A DNA stretch of 64,000 nucleotides. Source: Psococerastis gibbosa. Taxonomy: Eukaryota > Arthropoda > Insecta > Psocodea > Psocidae. The position numbers were made by a program, and so were the translations under genes. The notes below the pieces were generated by a model, which was not told the origin of the DNA, did not search any database, and saw only the letters and a list, made by a program, of their open reading frames with translations. The DNA lies in the NCBI GenBank assembly GCA_963971405.1, contig OZ020491.1, positions 22,562,855-22,626,854 on the forward strand. The letters run 5' to 3'. This document shows, piece by piece, positions 11,071 through 22,054 of this stretch (positions are counted from its first letter, which is position 1; every line of letters begins with the position of its first letter).

Positions 11071-14000
11071 CTATAAATAATATACAGTATATACATGAAG
11101 AACCAGTAGAATCCGGGCTGATGGGCCGTGGTCGAATTGAAAGTGAACTTCCAAACGTTTCGTCAACATCTTCAGCCACCGAGGTACAACCTTCGAAGTC
11201 TACGCAGTGCCACTGGAGATGTCGACCGCAGATGTTGACGAAACGTTTGAAAGTTCACTTTCGATTCGACCACGGCCCATCAGCCCGGATTCTACTGGTT
11301 CCTCATTTGACTCCGGCCGTGAAAGCCTTTGCAGTTACAATATATATCCAGCATTCCAGCATATAATATGGGGGGGGGGGGGGCAAGACCACACCGCCTC
11401 TAGGTATCAACTTCTTGGTCCGGGTCGCGAAGCTCGAGACAACGCTGAAAATTCTACAATCCAAACCACTTACCGCTCACTGATTATTTTTTGTAGTCAG
11501 AACAGATTTGTATCAAATTAATGAGCACCCCAAAATTTGATGTTTTTATTGAATTTTTATTTTTTAATGAATTAACAAAGCAAGTTATTAAAGATTTGGC
11601 TCAAATAATTAGTAGAAGGCTACTAACTGCTACTTACTATGTACATGCATTATATTGTTTAATAGGAAATATTACATTTTTCGTACCTTAGTTCTTTTAT
11701 AAAAACCATTGGGGACTAAAATTTCGCGTATAATAGAATTTTTGGAAAAACTACAAAACCGAAAAGTTAAAATACCCGATTACATGATGCACGAAGTAGT
11801 CTTCTACAACTTAAGTGAGGCAAATTTTTAATAACTTGCTGAGTTAATGTAATAAAAAATGATAAGTATGCTGTAATGTTGGGGTGCCAAATTTCTACGT
11901 AGCAAATCCTCATAACATTGCAGATTGTAGATAAATCATTTTTTATGCATATAGGCACAGTGCCGGATTAACCCATGAGCACTTGGGGCACAGGCCCCCG
12001 CCCCCCCCCCCCCAGAAATGCCTAAACTTCCGGCCCCCCAGAATGAGATATTTTAAGGTTAAAATAAAAAAAAAATAGAATTAAAAAGTATTGAAATTGG
12101 CGGGAAGTAGTGTTATTGTTATTTTTTTTCCTGCAATGCTGGTAGGTAGATTCATGAATTTTAGAGGAGGTTGCAACTTGCACCAGAGGCTGACGAAGCG
12201 ACCTGCTATCGCCCCCTGCCCCCTTTGGAAGGCAGTTATATTTTTTGCCTCTAAAATCTAAGTGTTAAAGTACTCAAAATGCGCAAAACCTCACTATTTC
12301 AGCCCTATTTTTCAAAACTTTTCTCCCGGGGGAGACTCCCGGACCCCCCTTGTCCACAATTATATTTATTCATTCTAATATAAAAGCCTTGTTGCTCTCA
12401 AAAATTCGTAAAACTTTACCATTTCAGCCCTATTTTTCAAACAATTTCTCCCGGGGGAGACCCCCGGGCCCCCCTTGTCCATAGTTATATTGATTCTTTG
12501 TAATATGTAGGTAAGCTTCCTTGCTCTCAAAATGTGGAAACCCCCAATATTTCAGCCCTCTGTCTCCTGAGCAACTTTTATGAAAATGGGTGCAGGGGCA
12601 CCAAATTATACCACACCTTCGAAAACCTATCGTTACGCCACTGACAAGTGCCTCCCCCTTTTATGAGGTCTGGGACCGCCTCTGTCTGGGGCCCCCTCGT
12701 CCGCCTCTGGTTTGCACCCACGGCCCCCCATATCTTGTTATCTTGTGCCCCCCCCCCCCCCCCGGGGTTAATCCGGCACTGTTTAGGCATGGCCGTAGCC
12801 CCGAAATATTTTCAGCATAGTCTAGATAGAATGGAGTTTTAAACATATTGAGATTACCTAACCACCGGATGCGTCAAATGAACCCCCCCCCCCTGAAAAA
12901 CATTTCTGGTTACGGCCTTGCTTATAGGCAGCCTTTAGGTATACCTAAGTAGGTACTTACTATTGCAGTCAGCGTCCATTCATGAAGATCCTTTGGAAAA
13001 TTCACAACTTCGCCGAAGGATGATGTAATAGCTAGTAGAGTACCAGATGATATTAAAGACCACAAAGAAAGAGAGAGGACTACGACGGAGAAATGAACAT
13101 CCTTGCATTTCCTCATAATGACTATATTCAGCGCTGTGAAAAGAGTTGCTAGAAGTGCTGACATGTAGCCGAGCAAATCGTATGATGCATCGGTTGGGAC
13201 AAAAAACTGAAAGAAATTGAAACAAATGTAAGGCGGGGATTCCACCAACGTCAATAGTGATAGTAAATGTAGTTTTGTGTAGTTTTGATGTGGTAGCAGA
13301 CATTTTTAGTATGTCTTTAATGTCTGCTACCACGTCAAAACTACATTTACTATCACTATTGACGTTGGTGGAATCCCCGCCTAATAAAAGAGTGTCTCTC
13401 TGTGGGCAGCGCTGGATATAACAACCGGCTTGAGGTTATTCGAACTTGCATGCCTATTTATCAATTAGTAGATAAGGTATATAATATGAGTAGGCCCCTA
13501 ATTTCATATTAAAGAGCCGGTCCAAGTTTACTCGAACATGCTTTCCAATTTATCGATTAGTAGAGAGAGAAAATGATTAATTTCATGGTAAATAATATTC
13601 CTATGGTTAAATTTCAGATATCACGGGGGGGGGGGGGGGGGGTCGTCCAACTAACGAAAATTCTAGATAGGTCAGACCTGCACATTACCACACAGCAATA
13701 ATGGCAGGGCACGCAATGCATTTGAGCGTGAATTTGCTTTCATTTAAAAAAAAAAAAAATTTTGCACAAAACCCAATAGTTTCTTGTAAAACCAAACTAT
13801 CCGGTTTCATTACTCAATTTAACACCTAAAACATGCTTGAAGTTAGAAATCATAGATAGAAAGGTTTCGCAGAAAAATTATTTTTTAGTCATTTTTCACT
13901 AAAATTTAGTTATTTTTATTTTTTTACCCCAGAAGCAAACTATCAAGGGGCAAGCGACCCCCCGCAATTTGTCAGCATTAACAACAACTAAAATATATGT

Positions 14001-17000
14001 GAATTTAAAAGAAATCGTTGGAGCCGTTTTTGAGAAATAATGTTTTTAGACGTTTTTTTGGAGTTTTTTGAGAATAAAACCCCCCAAATTGAGTTAGCCC
14101 AAAATAAAAGAAATGGTCTCGAGGTATGATTTTTATAAACCTACATGCCAAATTTCATTTAAATCGACCGCGAGTAGTTTGCCCGGAAATCGATGAACAG
14201 ACAGACAGACAGCGACAGAGCGACAGAGCGGCAGACAGACAGACAGACATTTCGTAAAAACAACTTTTTGGGGTTCCTGGGACCTCGAAACGTGTAAATC
14301 CGTTGAAATCTCGGAACCGAAAATTTCGACCGTCACAAAGCTTTCCTTATACTACGTATAAATTGGAAAGCAAAAAATTTCCTATGGTTAAATTTCGGAT
14401 CCCTCGATATCCCCTATCCCATACACTGAATTGATCGATGGGATTGCATATTCTACTGGAACGGGCAGACCAATACATTACAACACAGTAATAATGCAAT
14501 GAATTGGAGGGATAATTTTCCATAATTTCGGCCAAAAAAAAAAAAAAATCTTTCACAAAACCAAATCTTTTTTTTTTGGGAAACAACCGGTTCGGTTTAG
14601 TTACTCTATTTAACACCTAAAATACCTGAAATAAGAAAACATCGATGAAAGGTTCCGCAGAAAAATTATTTTGTTGTAATTTTTTATTCAAATTGAGTCA
14701 TTTTTATTTGTTACGCCCAGAAACAAACTATCAAGAGGCAACCGACTCATTGCCTTTTGTTAACATTAATAACGACTACAATATATGTGAATTTAAAAGA
14801 AAAATGTCTGCATAGGAGAGATGGGACATTCGATTTTCCCGCCAAAAATATACATCTGAATTTCAGGCACCACCTGCCACGTCTCCTGTGACCAGACATT
14901 GAAAAACATGGCAGCTGGCCCCTGGATTAAAAAAATATTTTTGGTACGGTCGAACGTCCCATCTCTCTAAGGCTCTTGACTATGAAGTTCAGCTTTGTAA
15001 TTCATTTGATATAAAACAAACAAATAAATAAATAAGGACTTTTTATTGTTTCTATTAGTCTATTACTATGGCAACCTAGCGGAGTTAGGGCTATAAAGCC
15101 CTCTCTTACACTCAACTATAGGAAGGCCCGGGACCACCTGCTTTACATGACCTCCGAAGCATGGCCAGAAAATGTAGCCAGTATGGGACTCGAACCAACA
15201 ACCTTTCGGGTGAAAGTCAGAGTCCGGACCACTACGCTACATGTCCTGATATAGGCCTAATATAAGAATCAACCCATGCACCTACTGGACCTGTACCTAC
15301 AGTGTGGTGTAGGTGTATTATAGGTCTATGCATGTAGGCTACCTATTAATTAATCAGCATGACGTTGTTATATTGTACATTCAAACATGGAATGAGTCTC
15401 AAGGAGACCTGTAGTACGGTAGGTACCTGAAAAATGAATGGAGGTTTTGCTATGAGAATTACTCCCGCAAACAGCAAGCAGACAATGAAGGTGCGAAAGA
15501 ATCCACAAGGCTCTCGAAGAACAATGAAAGAAAGCACCATTACGAAGACAGGAGAGCTGAAGATGATGGCGGTGGCATCACCCAAAGGAAGTCGACGAAA
15601 GGTGAAGAAGAGTAGTACTAATGTAACACCACCGACCAGCCCCTGAAAAATAAACAATCAAATTTGGCAACAATTCCCTCAGCAACCCAGAAATCATGCC
15701 CAAATGAGTAAGTATAACCATAACCCATTTGCCACATTAACTTTGTCTAACCGTTATGTTCTCCATCAAAAAATTATCAGGAAAGATCGTTTCCTGCAAA
15801 ACTTTGTGAGAAAGGGACTGATTTTCCGAGGCGTACGAAAACCCTAATCTGGACTTAGAAACAGCTGGGATACAACGTCCTGCGCTAGATGTTTTCATGG
15901 TGGGACAAGACTAAAGTCTAAACAGTGGCGTCCGTCTCCCAACAAGGAGGTTTGACACTAGATAGAATCGGATTTTGAGAGGAAAAATAAAAACTACTAT
16001 GTAGCCTAGTATCCAATGAAATTTCTGAACCCCCCCTTTTTAACCCATTAAATCATGTTTCAAAAATCAAAATTCAATCGCGAGGAAACTTCATCTGTGC
16101 ATAACCGCATTTTTGCAGGGGTATGTCCGCCTTTCTTCGTCTTCTCAATTTTCCTGCATTCTACTCACCTGAATTTGAATAAGTATCCGTGAGCCTTTGG
16201 GACCGAAGAGGTGGCGTCTGAGGTACAAGGCAATAGGCAACATAACAGCAATCTGCAGAAGTGACCTGACAATCAGCAGTTCCATCGGATCAATGCTCCT
16301 CAGGTACTTGACTCCAGTGGCGCCCAACGTGAAGAAAGTACCAGACATGAAGGCCAGACAGGGCCCCTTCCACACACTTTGCGGTTCTTCGGGAAGCGTG
16401 CTGCTCATGCGTTGCCATGGCTCAGGCCCAGAGAGCAGAGGTGGGCCCTAAAAATTAATTGAACTGGGATTTTTTAGGGTTTGGCTAATAAAGTATAGTA
16501 TCTTACGGTATGTTATAAGTCTTAATCCATCATAAGACATTTGTCTCATGCATAGGCTAAACATAATTTTGCAGAAAAAGTAAGAGTGCATAACTTGCAT
16601 AACTTTGTGTTTGAAGATGAGAGACCACATTTGAGTAGGTACTTTGTTTTCAAAACTTACGATCGATAGAGACTGGCTGTTTGACGGCCAGTCTCACGTC
16701 TCAAAAAATTAAAAAGTTTATTTTACAATAGGAATTAGGCCTTTTGAGCTACCTACCTTCTCATTTCAATGATAACAAAGCATTTTCAACTAGGCCTATT
16801 TTAAAAGTGGGCCTAATTTTCAACTAAAAAAAATCCATGTTGCTTGCCATCATGTGGCGTTCCCCATTTTTGCTGAGCGCCAGTCTTCCACCCCTTTCAA
16901 TATATGCTGCATATATTGCCACATGGGGTTCAGGGCTAGTCGCAGGCTAAGCTCAGCAATTTAGCCTTTAGCCTACTGCTCTTCATCTGTTTCAAAAAGG

Positions 17001-17224
17001 GTGGTTACCCTTTAACCTATACAAATTAAGGGGTGAATGAAATGCACGTCGTCAATTGAGCTTACCTTAGCTGGCCCAGGTCCAAGTTGCTGATAATAAC
17101 CTTGGGCATCCGGTCTAGGGGTAAAATCATGATCAAGCAGTCTTGACCGTTCGCTCTTCTCAGTGTCCATTAGGGCAGTTTCTCTGTACAAATTAGGGTA
17201 ACTCATCTTCGACGGGCCGTCCAT
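10831..17224 (-). CDS. SLC35G1: SLC35G1-like EamA/DMT-family membrane transporter, 5 coding exons
   Basis: The spliced CDS runs 17224-17066, 16447-16169, 15642-15427, 13206-12961 and 11070-10831. Every junction is GT-AG and phase 0, giving 379 residues. The first ~75 residues are hydrophilic with no signal peptide. After that come about ten hydrophobic segments arranged as two EamA repeats. Telling motifs are LPLGDATAIIFSSPVF (third segment onward), VIRSLDIVLAFILQV in the second repeat, and the Glu/Pro loop LREP. Length and exon content match SLC35G1/TMEM20-type nucleotide-sugar/drug-metabolite transporters. The substrate cannot be read from sequence, and membrane localisation is inferred from the family. 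The start at 17224 is the first ATG in the open frame; a second ATG at 17206 is also possible. AATAAA on the minus strand at 10718-10713 is a plausible poly(A) signal about 113 nt past the stop. A hairpin MITE sits just 25 bp upstream of exon 4. Confidence 0.9.
11083..11345. mobile_element. Palindromic Penelope-like terminal repeat, copy 1
   Basis: Arms AGTAGAATCCGGGCTGAT / complement enclose GATGTTGACGAAACGTTTG. Copies are at 25586-25851 and 35262-35490. The family label is inferred from the CTGAAGATG...CGAAACG pattern common at Penelope-like element ends. Confidence 0.5.
11520..11940. repeat. Half copy of the GTACAGCCC palindromic MITE
   Basis: GATGCACGAAGTAGTCTTCT and CAAGTTATTAAAGATTTGGC match 37043-37430, but the termini are lost. 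Confidence 0.45.
11958..12781. mobile_element. hAT-like element, CAGTGCCGGATTAACC family, full copy with 8-bp TSD
   Basis: Inverted ends CAGTGCCGGATTAACC / GGTTAATCCGGCACTG. TSDs are TATAGGCA (11950-11957) and TTTAGGCA (12782-12789), one mismatch. The interior has two to three CCCGGGGGAGACC tandem units. It is inserted at the very 5' end of the element at 12788. Confidence 0.8.
12788..12920. mobile_element. Short CAAGGCCGTAGCC-type hAT-like element (empty-site reference)
   Basis: Ends CATGGCCGTAGCC / GGTTACGGCCTTG. Probable TSD is CTTATAGG at 12921-12928 with CATATAGG at 11948-11955, now displaced by the 824-bp insertion. It shows the unoccupied form of the target used at 1283. Confidence 0.6.
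12961..13206 (-). CDS. SLC35G1: SLC35G1-like exon 4 (start of EamA repeat 2)
   Basis: Encodes residues 219-300, including YMSALLATLFTALNIVIMRK and the following hydrophobic segment. The acceptor is TTTCTTTCAG at 13207-13208 and the donor ATA|GTAAGT. The branch-point region lies at or near the edge of the inserted hairpin MITE that begins at 13232. Confidence 0.88.
13232..13381. mobile_element. Hairpin MITE H1 in transporter intron 3
   Basis: A near-perfect 150-bp hairpin with ends GGCGGGGATTCCACCAACG / complement and TAA target duplication on both sides. The core is GGTAGCAGACAT. It begins 25 bp upstream of exon 4. Confidence 0.85.
13470..14375. repeat. Interspersed repeat family R-A, longest copy
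   Basis: Runs from TTTATCAATTAGTAGATA to CTTTCCTTATACTACGTATA. It contains a poly(G) tract and a GACAGACAGACA-type microsatellite. Another copy follows directly at 14376-14800. All of it is transporter intron. Confidence 0.65.
14376..14800. repeat. Interspersed repeat family R-A, second tandem copy
   Basis: CTATGGTTAAATTTCGGAT, CAGACCAATACATTAC and GGTTCCGCAGAAAAATTATT match the preceding copy and 205-650. Confidence 0.6.
14815..14980. mobile_element. Short MITE, GGAGAGATGGGACATTCG ends
   Basis: Left end GGAGAGATGGGACATTCG and right end CGAACGTCCCATCTCTC are inverted repeats. Related fragments lie at 33860-33900 and 62085-62205. Confidence 0.6.
15010..15300 (-). repeat. tRNA-derived SINE, intact copy
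   Basis: On the minus strand the head at about 15246-15185 has an A-box-like TAGCGTAGTGG and a B-box-like GGTTCGAGTCCC. The body contains TAGCGGAGTTAGGGC (complement on plus at 15078). A TTTATT-rich tail lies at 15015-15045. Other copies are at 28370-29330 (interrupted) and 52025-52130. Confidence 0.75.
15427..15642 (-). CDS. SLC35G1: SLC35G1-like exon 3 (EamA repeat 1 core)
   Basis: Encodes residues 147-218. The acceptor has a clean T-tract (TTATTTTTCAG) and the donor is CAG|GTACCT. The EamA signature LPLGDATAIIFSSPVFVMVL lies in the middle, followed by the LREP loop and a hydrophobic helix ending KPPFIF. Confidence 0.9.
16169..16447 (-). CDS. SLC35G1: SLC35G1-like exon 2 (first two membrane segments)
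   Basis: Encodes residues 54-146. The acceptor is TTTTTAG and the donor CAG|GTGAGT, phase 0 at both ends. It contains the hydrophobic run around CLAFMSGTFFTLGATGVKYL (start of EamA repeat 1) and a second segment ELLIVRSLLQIAVMLPIALY ending in an Arg-rich cytosolic loop. Confidence 0.88.
17066..17224 (-). CDS. SLC35G1: SLC35G1-like exon 1 (cytosolic N-terminus)
   Basis: Encodes residues 1-53, a hydrophilic tail rich in Ser, Arg and Asp. The donor is CTAAG|GTAAGC, phase 0. The ATG follows an in-frame open stretch without an upstream Met. Upstream, TTGCAG at about 17248 could be an acceptor for an unseen 5' UTR exon. Confidence 0.8.
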
Positions 17225-18537
17225 ATTCCCCGCACTAATGGACAACTGCAACTGATCAAAATTCAATGGGGAAGTTTAAAATAACTTCTTCCATCTGCCA
17301 ACTGTTTTTGATTGGAATAATCACGTGTATTTTTTAATTAATAATTTCATTCAAACAGATGTTTTGTACGGGTCATGGTACTAGCTTATTACGGCGTAAA
17401 TATTGCGGTGTGAGGCTTGTCGTAGCCTATATCTCTTCACCAAATAATACTCAGGGACGGATCCAGCCCTGTTGTAATTGCCCGTATCATCTCCTTCTTC
17501 TGGTTTGCAGCAAATCTTTCCACCTTCTTCTCCATTCATCTCTGCTCTGAGTCGTTCTCTTAAGTTCCAAGTAGATAATTTGCTTGAGGTCTTCTGCGTA
17601 CGCCTTCCCTGATCAGCCTCTAGCGCATTGGTGCCCTCAGCAAGTGTTATGGAGTCATTCATGCCTGATCAGGTGACCCATCTACTTCGCTCATCTCACG
17701 GATTTAGTGTCAATTAGAGCAAGCCAGTAAGGTAGGTAGCTCAGTCAAACAACGATTTCACGGTAGTTTAATTGTGTAAGCGGGTGGTTCTCGCCATAAG
17801 CCTAATACAGTCAAAACCGAACTTTTTAGATTGCGAGTCAAATTCGCAGAGCTTACTGCGCTGGAGTTCTGTTGTCAGTCTTGCCTGTTAAATTGTTCAT
17901 TTGTTTTCTATTTTCCGTTATTTTATTTCTTATGATGGAACCCTACAATCTGGAAACCCTTCCTTTGCCATTTCCCCCTATGTTTCACTTATGATTAGGC
18001 GCCATTTATTATATTTTATTATCGTTTAATTAGAGACCTCTCGTTTATCATTTGGAGCACATTTTCGCTTGTTATACTGTGGTCATGATATTTGAACCCC
18101 CTCCCCCCTCCCCCTTGGCTACGGCTACGGCCTTGATGCTATATATTGATATCGATGATATTTGATTCGAACTATTTTGAATTTTTGTTTAAGGCAAGTA
18201 TGGGGTCTTAAGAGATTTCTTGGCGTGATTTTCCATGATTTGTTATTTTACTACCAAGGTACGGAACACCGTCGATAGATATTATATATATATACCGTAC
18301 TCTACTACAGCCGGAAATTTAACACGCAGAGAGAAGTAATGACGACTCATAATCCATAGCCTACTTATTAGAGTTTATTCCACTCAGTTAAGCAATTTTT
18401 ATAAAAGCCCTACTGCACTTAATATGCCATTGAAATGCATACTTTTAGCTATAGGCATAGCATATTACAGTAGGACGCAGGTACAGAATAAAATAGACCA
18501 TTAGTGAACGCAGAGTGAGATTGCTAAGGCGTGTATT
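17225..18537. other. Upstream of transporter; mostly unassigned
   Basis: Probably contains the transporter promoter or 5' UTR, but none is defined. The segment 17750-18010 is a diverged duplicate of 20075-20370 (GTAAGCGGGTGGTTCTCGCC and AATTGTTCATTTGTTTT blocks). Confidence 0.4.
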
Positions 18538-18705
18538 CCACTGGTCAATTTTCCCGTCATTTGTGATTAAAAAAGAGTCTGCTACGATATTTTAACTTAA
18601 TTTATAATAGATAAGTTATGTATCCGCACAATAGTCTCCTTAAAACAAAAATCTCAACTTTTTTTAATCACAAATTACGGGAAAATTGACCAGTGGAATA
18701 CAAGC
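18538..18705. mobile_element. MITE, GGCGTGTATTCCACTGG ends
   Basis: Inverted arms GTATTCCACTGGTCAATTTT / complement, flanked by TAA and TTA. It carries TCTGCTACGATA and an internal AATTTATAATAGATAAGTTA block shared with 22780-23539. Confidence 0.7.
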
Positions 18706-19454
18706 TTAAGGTAAGGTTAAAAAATTATAACATGAATTGATTTATTATAACATGTAATTTCCGTTTTCAATCTTTCTTTCTGTAGTAATCCAATGCTAAT
18801 ACAATAGTAGTCTAAGAAATTTTAGTAAATGCTAGCCTGACTACAGTACAATATCTTTTAGATAGTACAGAATTTCAGTACGATGCAATATGCATAAACT
18901 ACAGAAAATAAAAATAAAAAACACTGATCACTGAGTCATTTCTGTCATTAAGCTACAGAGGGTTTGACCGTTTCCTCCAACAATATTAAATTTCCATAGA
19001 CGAACTCCGCGTCTAATAATCACAACATTGGGATGGCGTTACCCATTATCTTAAGATAAGCGCTATATAAATGTTTGGCGAGTTGATAATGCCCAGCCTT
19101 CTGAATGGAAACATGACGCTGAACACAGCATATGGAGAACATTCCTATAGAAACTCCAGCAGGGAGTCTTTTGAACAGAGGTGCCGTTCTTCTGTTCTCC
19201 TACAAAAGGGTTACCACCAGTGAAAAAATAAATAAAATAAACAAAATAATAAAAAAAATAAAAAATACACCCTGCCAATCACAGCAAAGTAAAGGGCCTC
19301 CATATTGGATTTTATATAGGTAAGTTCACCATCGATAACGCTCTGGCTCCACGACGGATTTCCCCTTAAAATTGCATCATACCGTTACATGAATAATTCT
19401 GAATAAATCTGTTATGATTAATTAAATAATATTTTGAGGTCGTTGTTTATGAAA

Positions 19455-19831
19455 GGCGCCCATTCCACCGACCGGCTAGGGCTATTTACAAAAACGGTGA
19501 CGTGGTAGCAGACATTCAAGACAGGCGGGGTTTCCACCGACCTCGCATTGCAGAATTGACGGAAATGTTTATTTTCCTCTATGCCATAGTTAACATTGAT
19601 CAATGATCATACAGTAAAATCACAAACAAACTAAAATTAAAAAATGGCGTCATGGGATAAGTTAAGTACAAACATTTTAATAGATTTCTATAAAAAGAAA
19701 ATTCAAATTTCCGTCAATGTCATTTGCATTCTGCAATGCGAGGTCGGTGGAAACGCTACCTAAGTCTTGAATGTCTGCTACCACGTCACCGTTTTTGTAA
19801 ATAGCCCTAGCCGGTCGGTGGAATGGGCGCC
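19455..19831. mobile_element. Nested hairpin MITE, composite C2
   Basis: Outer ends GGCGCCCATTCCACCGACC / complement, with an inner MITE at the apex (GGCGGGGTTTCCACCGACC left, GGTGGAAACGCTACC right). TAA lies on the right flank, AAA on the left. Confidence 0.75.
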
Positions 19832-20074
19832 TAAAGAAGACGTCAAAACGATATAATAAAGGAGTAAATATATGAAAATAAGAAATAATTTGCCATATGT
19901 AAACACATGGCAGCCAGCATTTGCTTCTACTCATACTGCTGATGAATAAACATGTAAAATCCCGAATATTTAGATTATTAATAAAATATTATCTTGAGGT
20001 CGTTTTTCATGTAAATATGAACTCAAAACTATGTAAGGTTAACAAGACGGCCATCAGTTGCTCTGCTGATAGCA

Positions 20075-20370
20075 ACGATTTTGTGGTTGTGACCAAGCGT
20101 AAGCGGGTTGTTCTCACCATAAGCCAAATACAGTCAAAATTCAGCTATTAAGAATACCACCCAACTCTGGCATGTCACTGATTTCCGTAGTTGTGACACA
20201 AGTCTGCGCCTGCAATTCTGTTGTTGCCTCTGCCTTTTGAATTGTTCATTTGTTTTTCATTTTCCAATATTTTCTTTTTCAATGTTTGCAAGTCCACAAA
20301 TTTGTCACATTTCCCCCTGCGGCTATACTTAGCTTATGGTTAGACGCAAATTTATCTATTATATTACCGT
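20075..20370. repeat. Diverged duplicate of 17750-18010
   Basis: CGTAAGCGGGTTGTTCTCAC, AAATACAGTCAAAA and AATTGTTCATTTGTTTTTCA occur in the same order in both. No coding meaning is evident. Confidence 0.5.
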
Positions 20371-20810
20371 ACCGTTAATAAAAAAGAAGTACCTACATTT
20401 ATGAAAACAAGAAATCAAGTTAGGTACCGCATGATAACACACTACACTGTTTCTACTGTTGATGAAAAAGTATGGCAAAGTACTGCACTAGTCTCAGAGA
20501 AAAAAGTTGGAATGCCAACCATACCAGTTTGGCTTTGCCGTAATGTTAAAATTTGAATATTCAAATGCGAAAACCAGCAGTGGCATGATGAGAAATTAAT
20601 TTTTAAACAATTTACTTAACACAGATTTAAATGGTTAAGAGACATTAGATGAACCTGGCGAGTACTATCCGTTTTTTCCACAAAGTCTAATGTTCAGGAA
20701 ATATGGATCTCAGAGGTACTGCTGAGGAATACCTATATAGAAAGACTTCGTCCCCCTACATTTGTATAGAAATGTATTATATATATATATATATATATAT
20801 ATGGACATAT

Positions 20811-21174
20811 ATCGCTCATGCACGAGAAAAGTGACACATTTCTAAATATTGACTTTTTAGATAATTCAAATTTTAGTTCTGACCCTTTTTTAGTTTTTAC
20901 TTGTAGTACTATCGAGGCACTTAATACTTTTGAGATGTGACAGTTTACATGAAAGAGAAGTGTAATTACCACGTCAACGCCTGGATCACATTCCGAATTG
21001 TCAGTATTGCCAATCCCGAAATAGTCAAACTTGACAATGGATCAGTGTCAAAAATTAAACTAGATATGTGACACTACATAAATAAAATTCGCTATATTTT
21101 CCTTGACATTTTTGTATAAATAACTCAATTTTGCAATTTTTTGAAATGTTTCACTTTTCTCGTGCATGAGCGAT
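20811..21174. mobile_element. MITE with ATCGCTCATGCACGAGAAAA inverted ends
   Basis: Right end TTTTCTCGTGCATGAGCGAT is the exact complement, with TA-rich DNA on both sides. The superfamily is undetermined; TA flanks would fit Tc1/mariner. A (TA)n run precedes it at about 20778-20802. Confidence 0.7.
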
Positions 21175-21201
21175 ATATATTATATATATTTATATATAAG
21201 G

Positions 21202-21460
21202 AAAAGAAGAGCTCACTGGATTGGCCACTTACTTAGACACGAAAACTTAGTAAGCTGCATCATAGAGGGAACAAAAGAAGGCGTAAACCGACTGGGAGCC
21301 AAAGAAACGATTATCTGCAGAAAGTTATGGAGGAGGTAGGGGCCAAGACATACGTGGAGCTGAAGAGAGCGTGCCAGGATCGAGGGGAGTGGAGGCATCG
21401 AAGTCACATGTTGCTGCCAACCAGCCATCCGGCTGTAACTTGAAGAAGAAGAAGATATAT
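21202..21460 (+). pseudogene. LINE reverse-transcriptase C-terminal fragment with AAG-rich tail
   Basis: The plus strand reads RRAHWIGHLLRHENLVSCII then EGT, the usual end of RTE-like LINE ORFs. It breaks after about 45 residues. It ends with GAAGAAGAAGAAG, probably the 3' simple-repeat tail. Confidence 0.6.
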
Positions 21461-21866
21461 ATAATATTTTCCACTGGCTATTGATATCCATTTTTTATAA
21501 AAACAAGTTCCCGAACGTTTACCAATCGCTGTTAGTTATGGCACATTCAGCATTATGCAGTATATCAAAAGTACAGAAACATTAATTTCTCCTTTCTACT
21601 AATTCGTCAATGCTATCATTCACTCCTGTTTTTCCTGTAAAATTTGAACATGTACACCAAGTATAAAGTTTTTCCTATCTTGTTGTCTCTTAATGCTTTT
21701 CAAATGAAACAGAAATTTTGTGACTTCACTAGTTTTTCCACAACATCAATTAGTCATTAGTTATCATCGGTAACAATCTTATATAAACATTTGGTTTGGT
21801 CAAAAGTCAACACTCCTCACAATTGTCGATAACTAGAGACCAAGGGTCATCGAGCTGAAGCAACTG

Positions 21867-22054
21867 TCAGGAGTCCGAGAAGGAAGAGAGTCTTTCGAAT
21901 CGATTACGACGAAATCTCGAGATCTTTTCAGCAATATCCGTTTGCTTAGAGAAGAATTCGTTGAGACGCGATTCCGAAAGCATAAGTTTCAAGAAATCGC
22001 TAGACGTGACTCCATTTGGATCGTTCATAGCACCAATTTCCATTAATTTGGAAC
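21867..22054 (-). CDS. TBC1D9: TBC1D9-like exon 16 (C-terminus)
   Basis: Encodes residues 1001-1062. SKLMEIGAM continues the helix, [18 protein letters not shown] matches the family's final FLASLLTE...YF helix, and a basic tail ends SSFSDS before TGA at 21867-21869. I found no canonical AATAAA in the next 400 nt, so the 3' end is undefined. Confidence 0.92.

Noticed and set aside
15185..15246. Functional tRNA gene on the minus strand
   Set aside because: A- and B-box-like motifs exist, but the sequence is part of a dispersed SINE with several copies.
17381..17662. 93-codon minus-strand ORF upstream of the transporter
   Set aside because: No acceptor/donor pair links it to exon 1, the composition is unremarkable, and it overlaps a repeat-like GGGACGGATCCAGCC junction. 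Probably chance.
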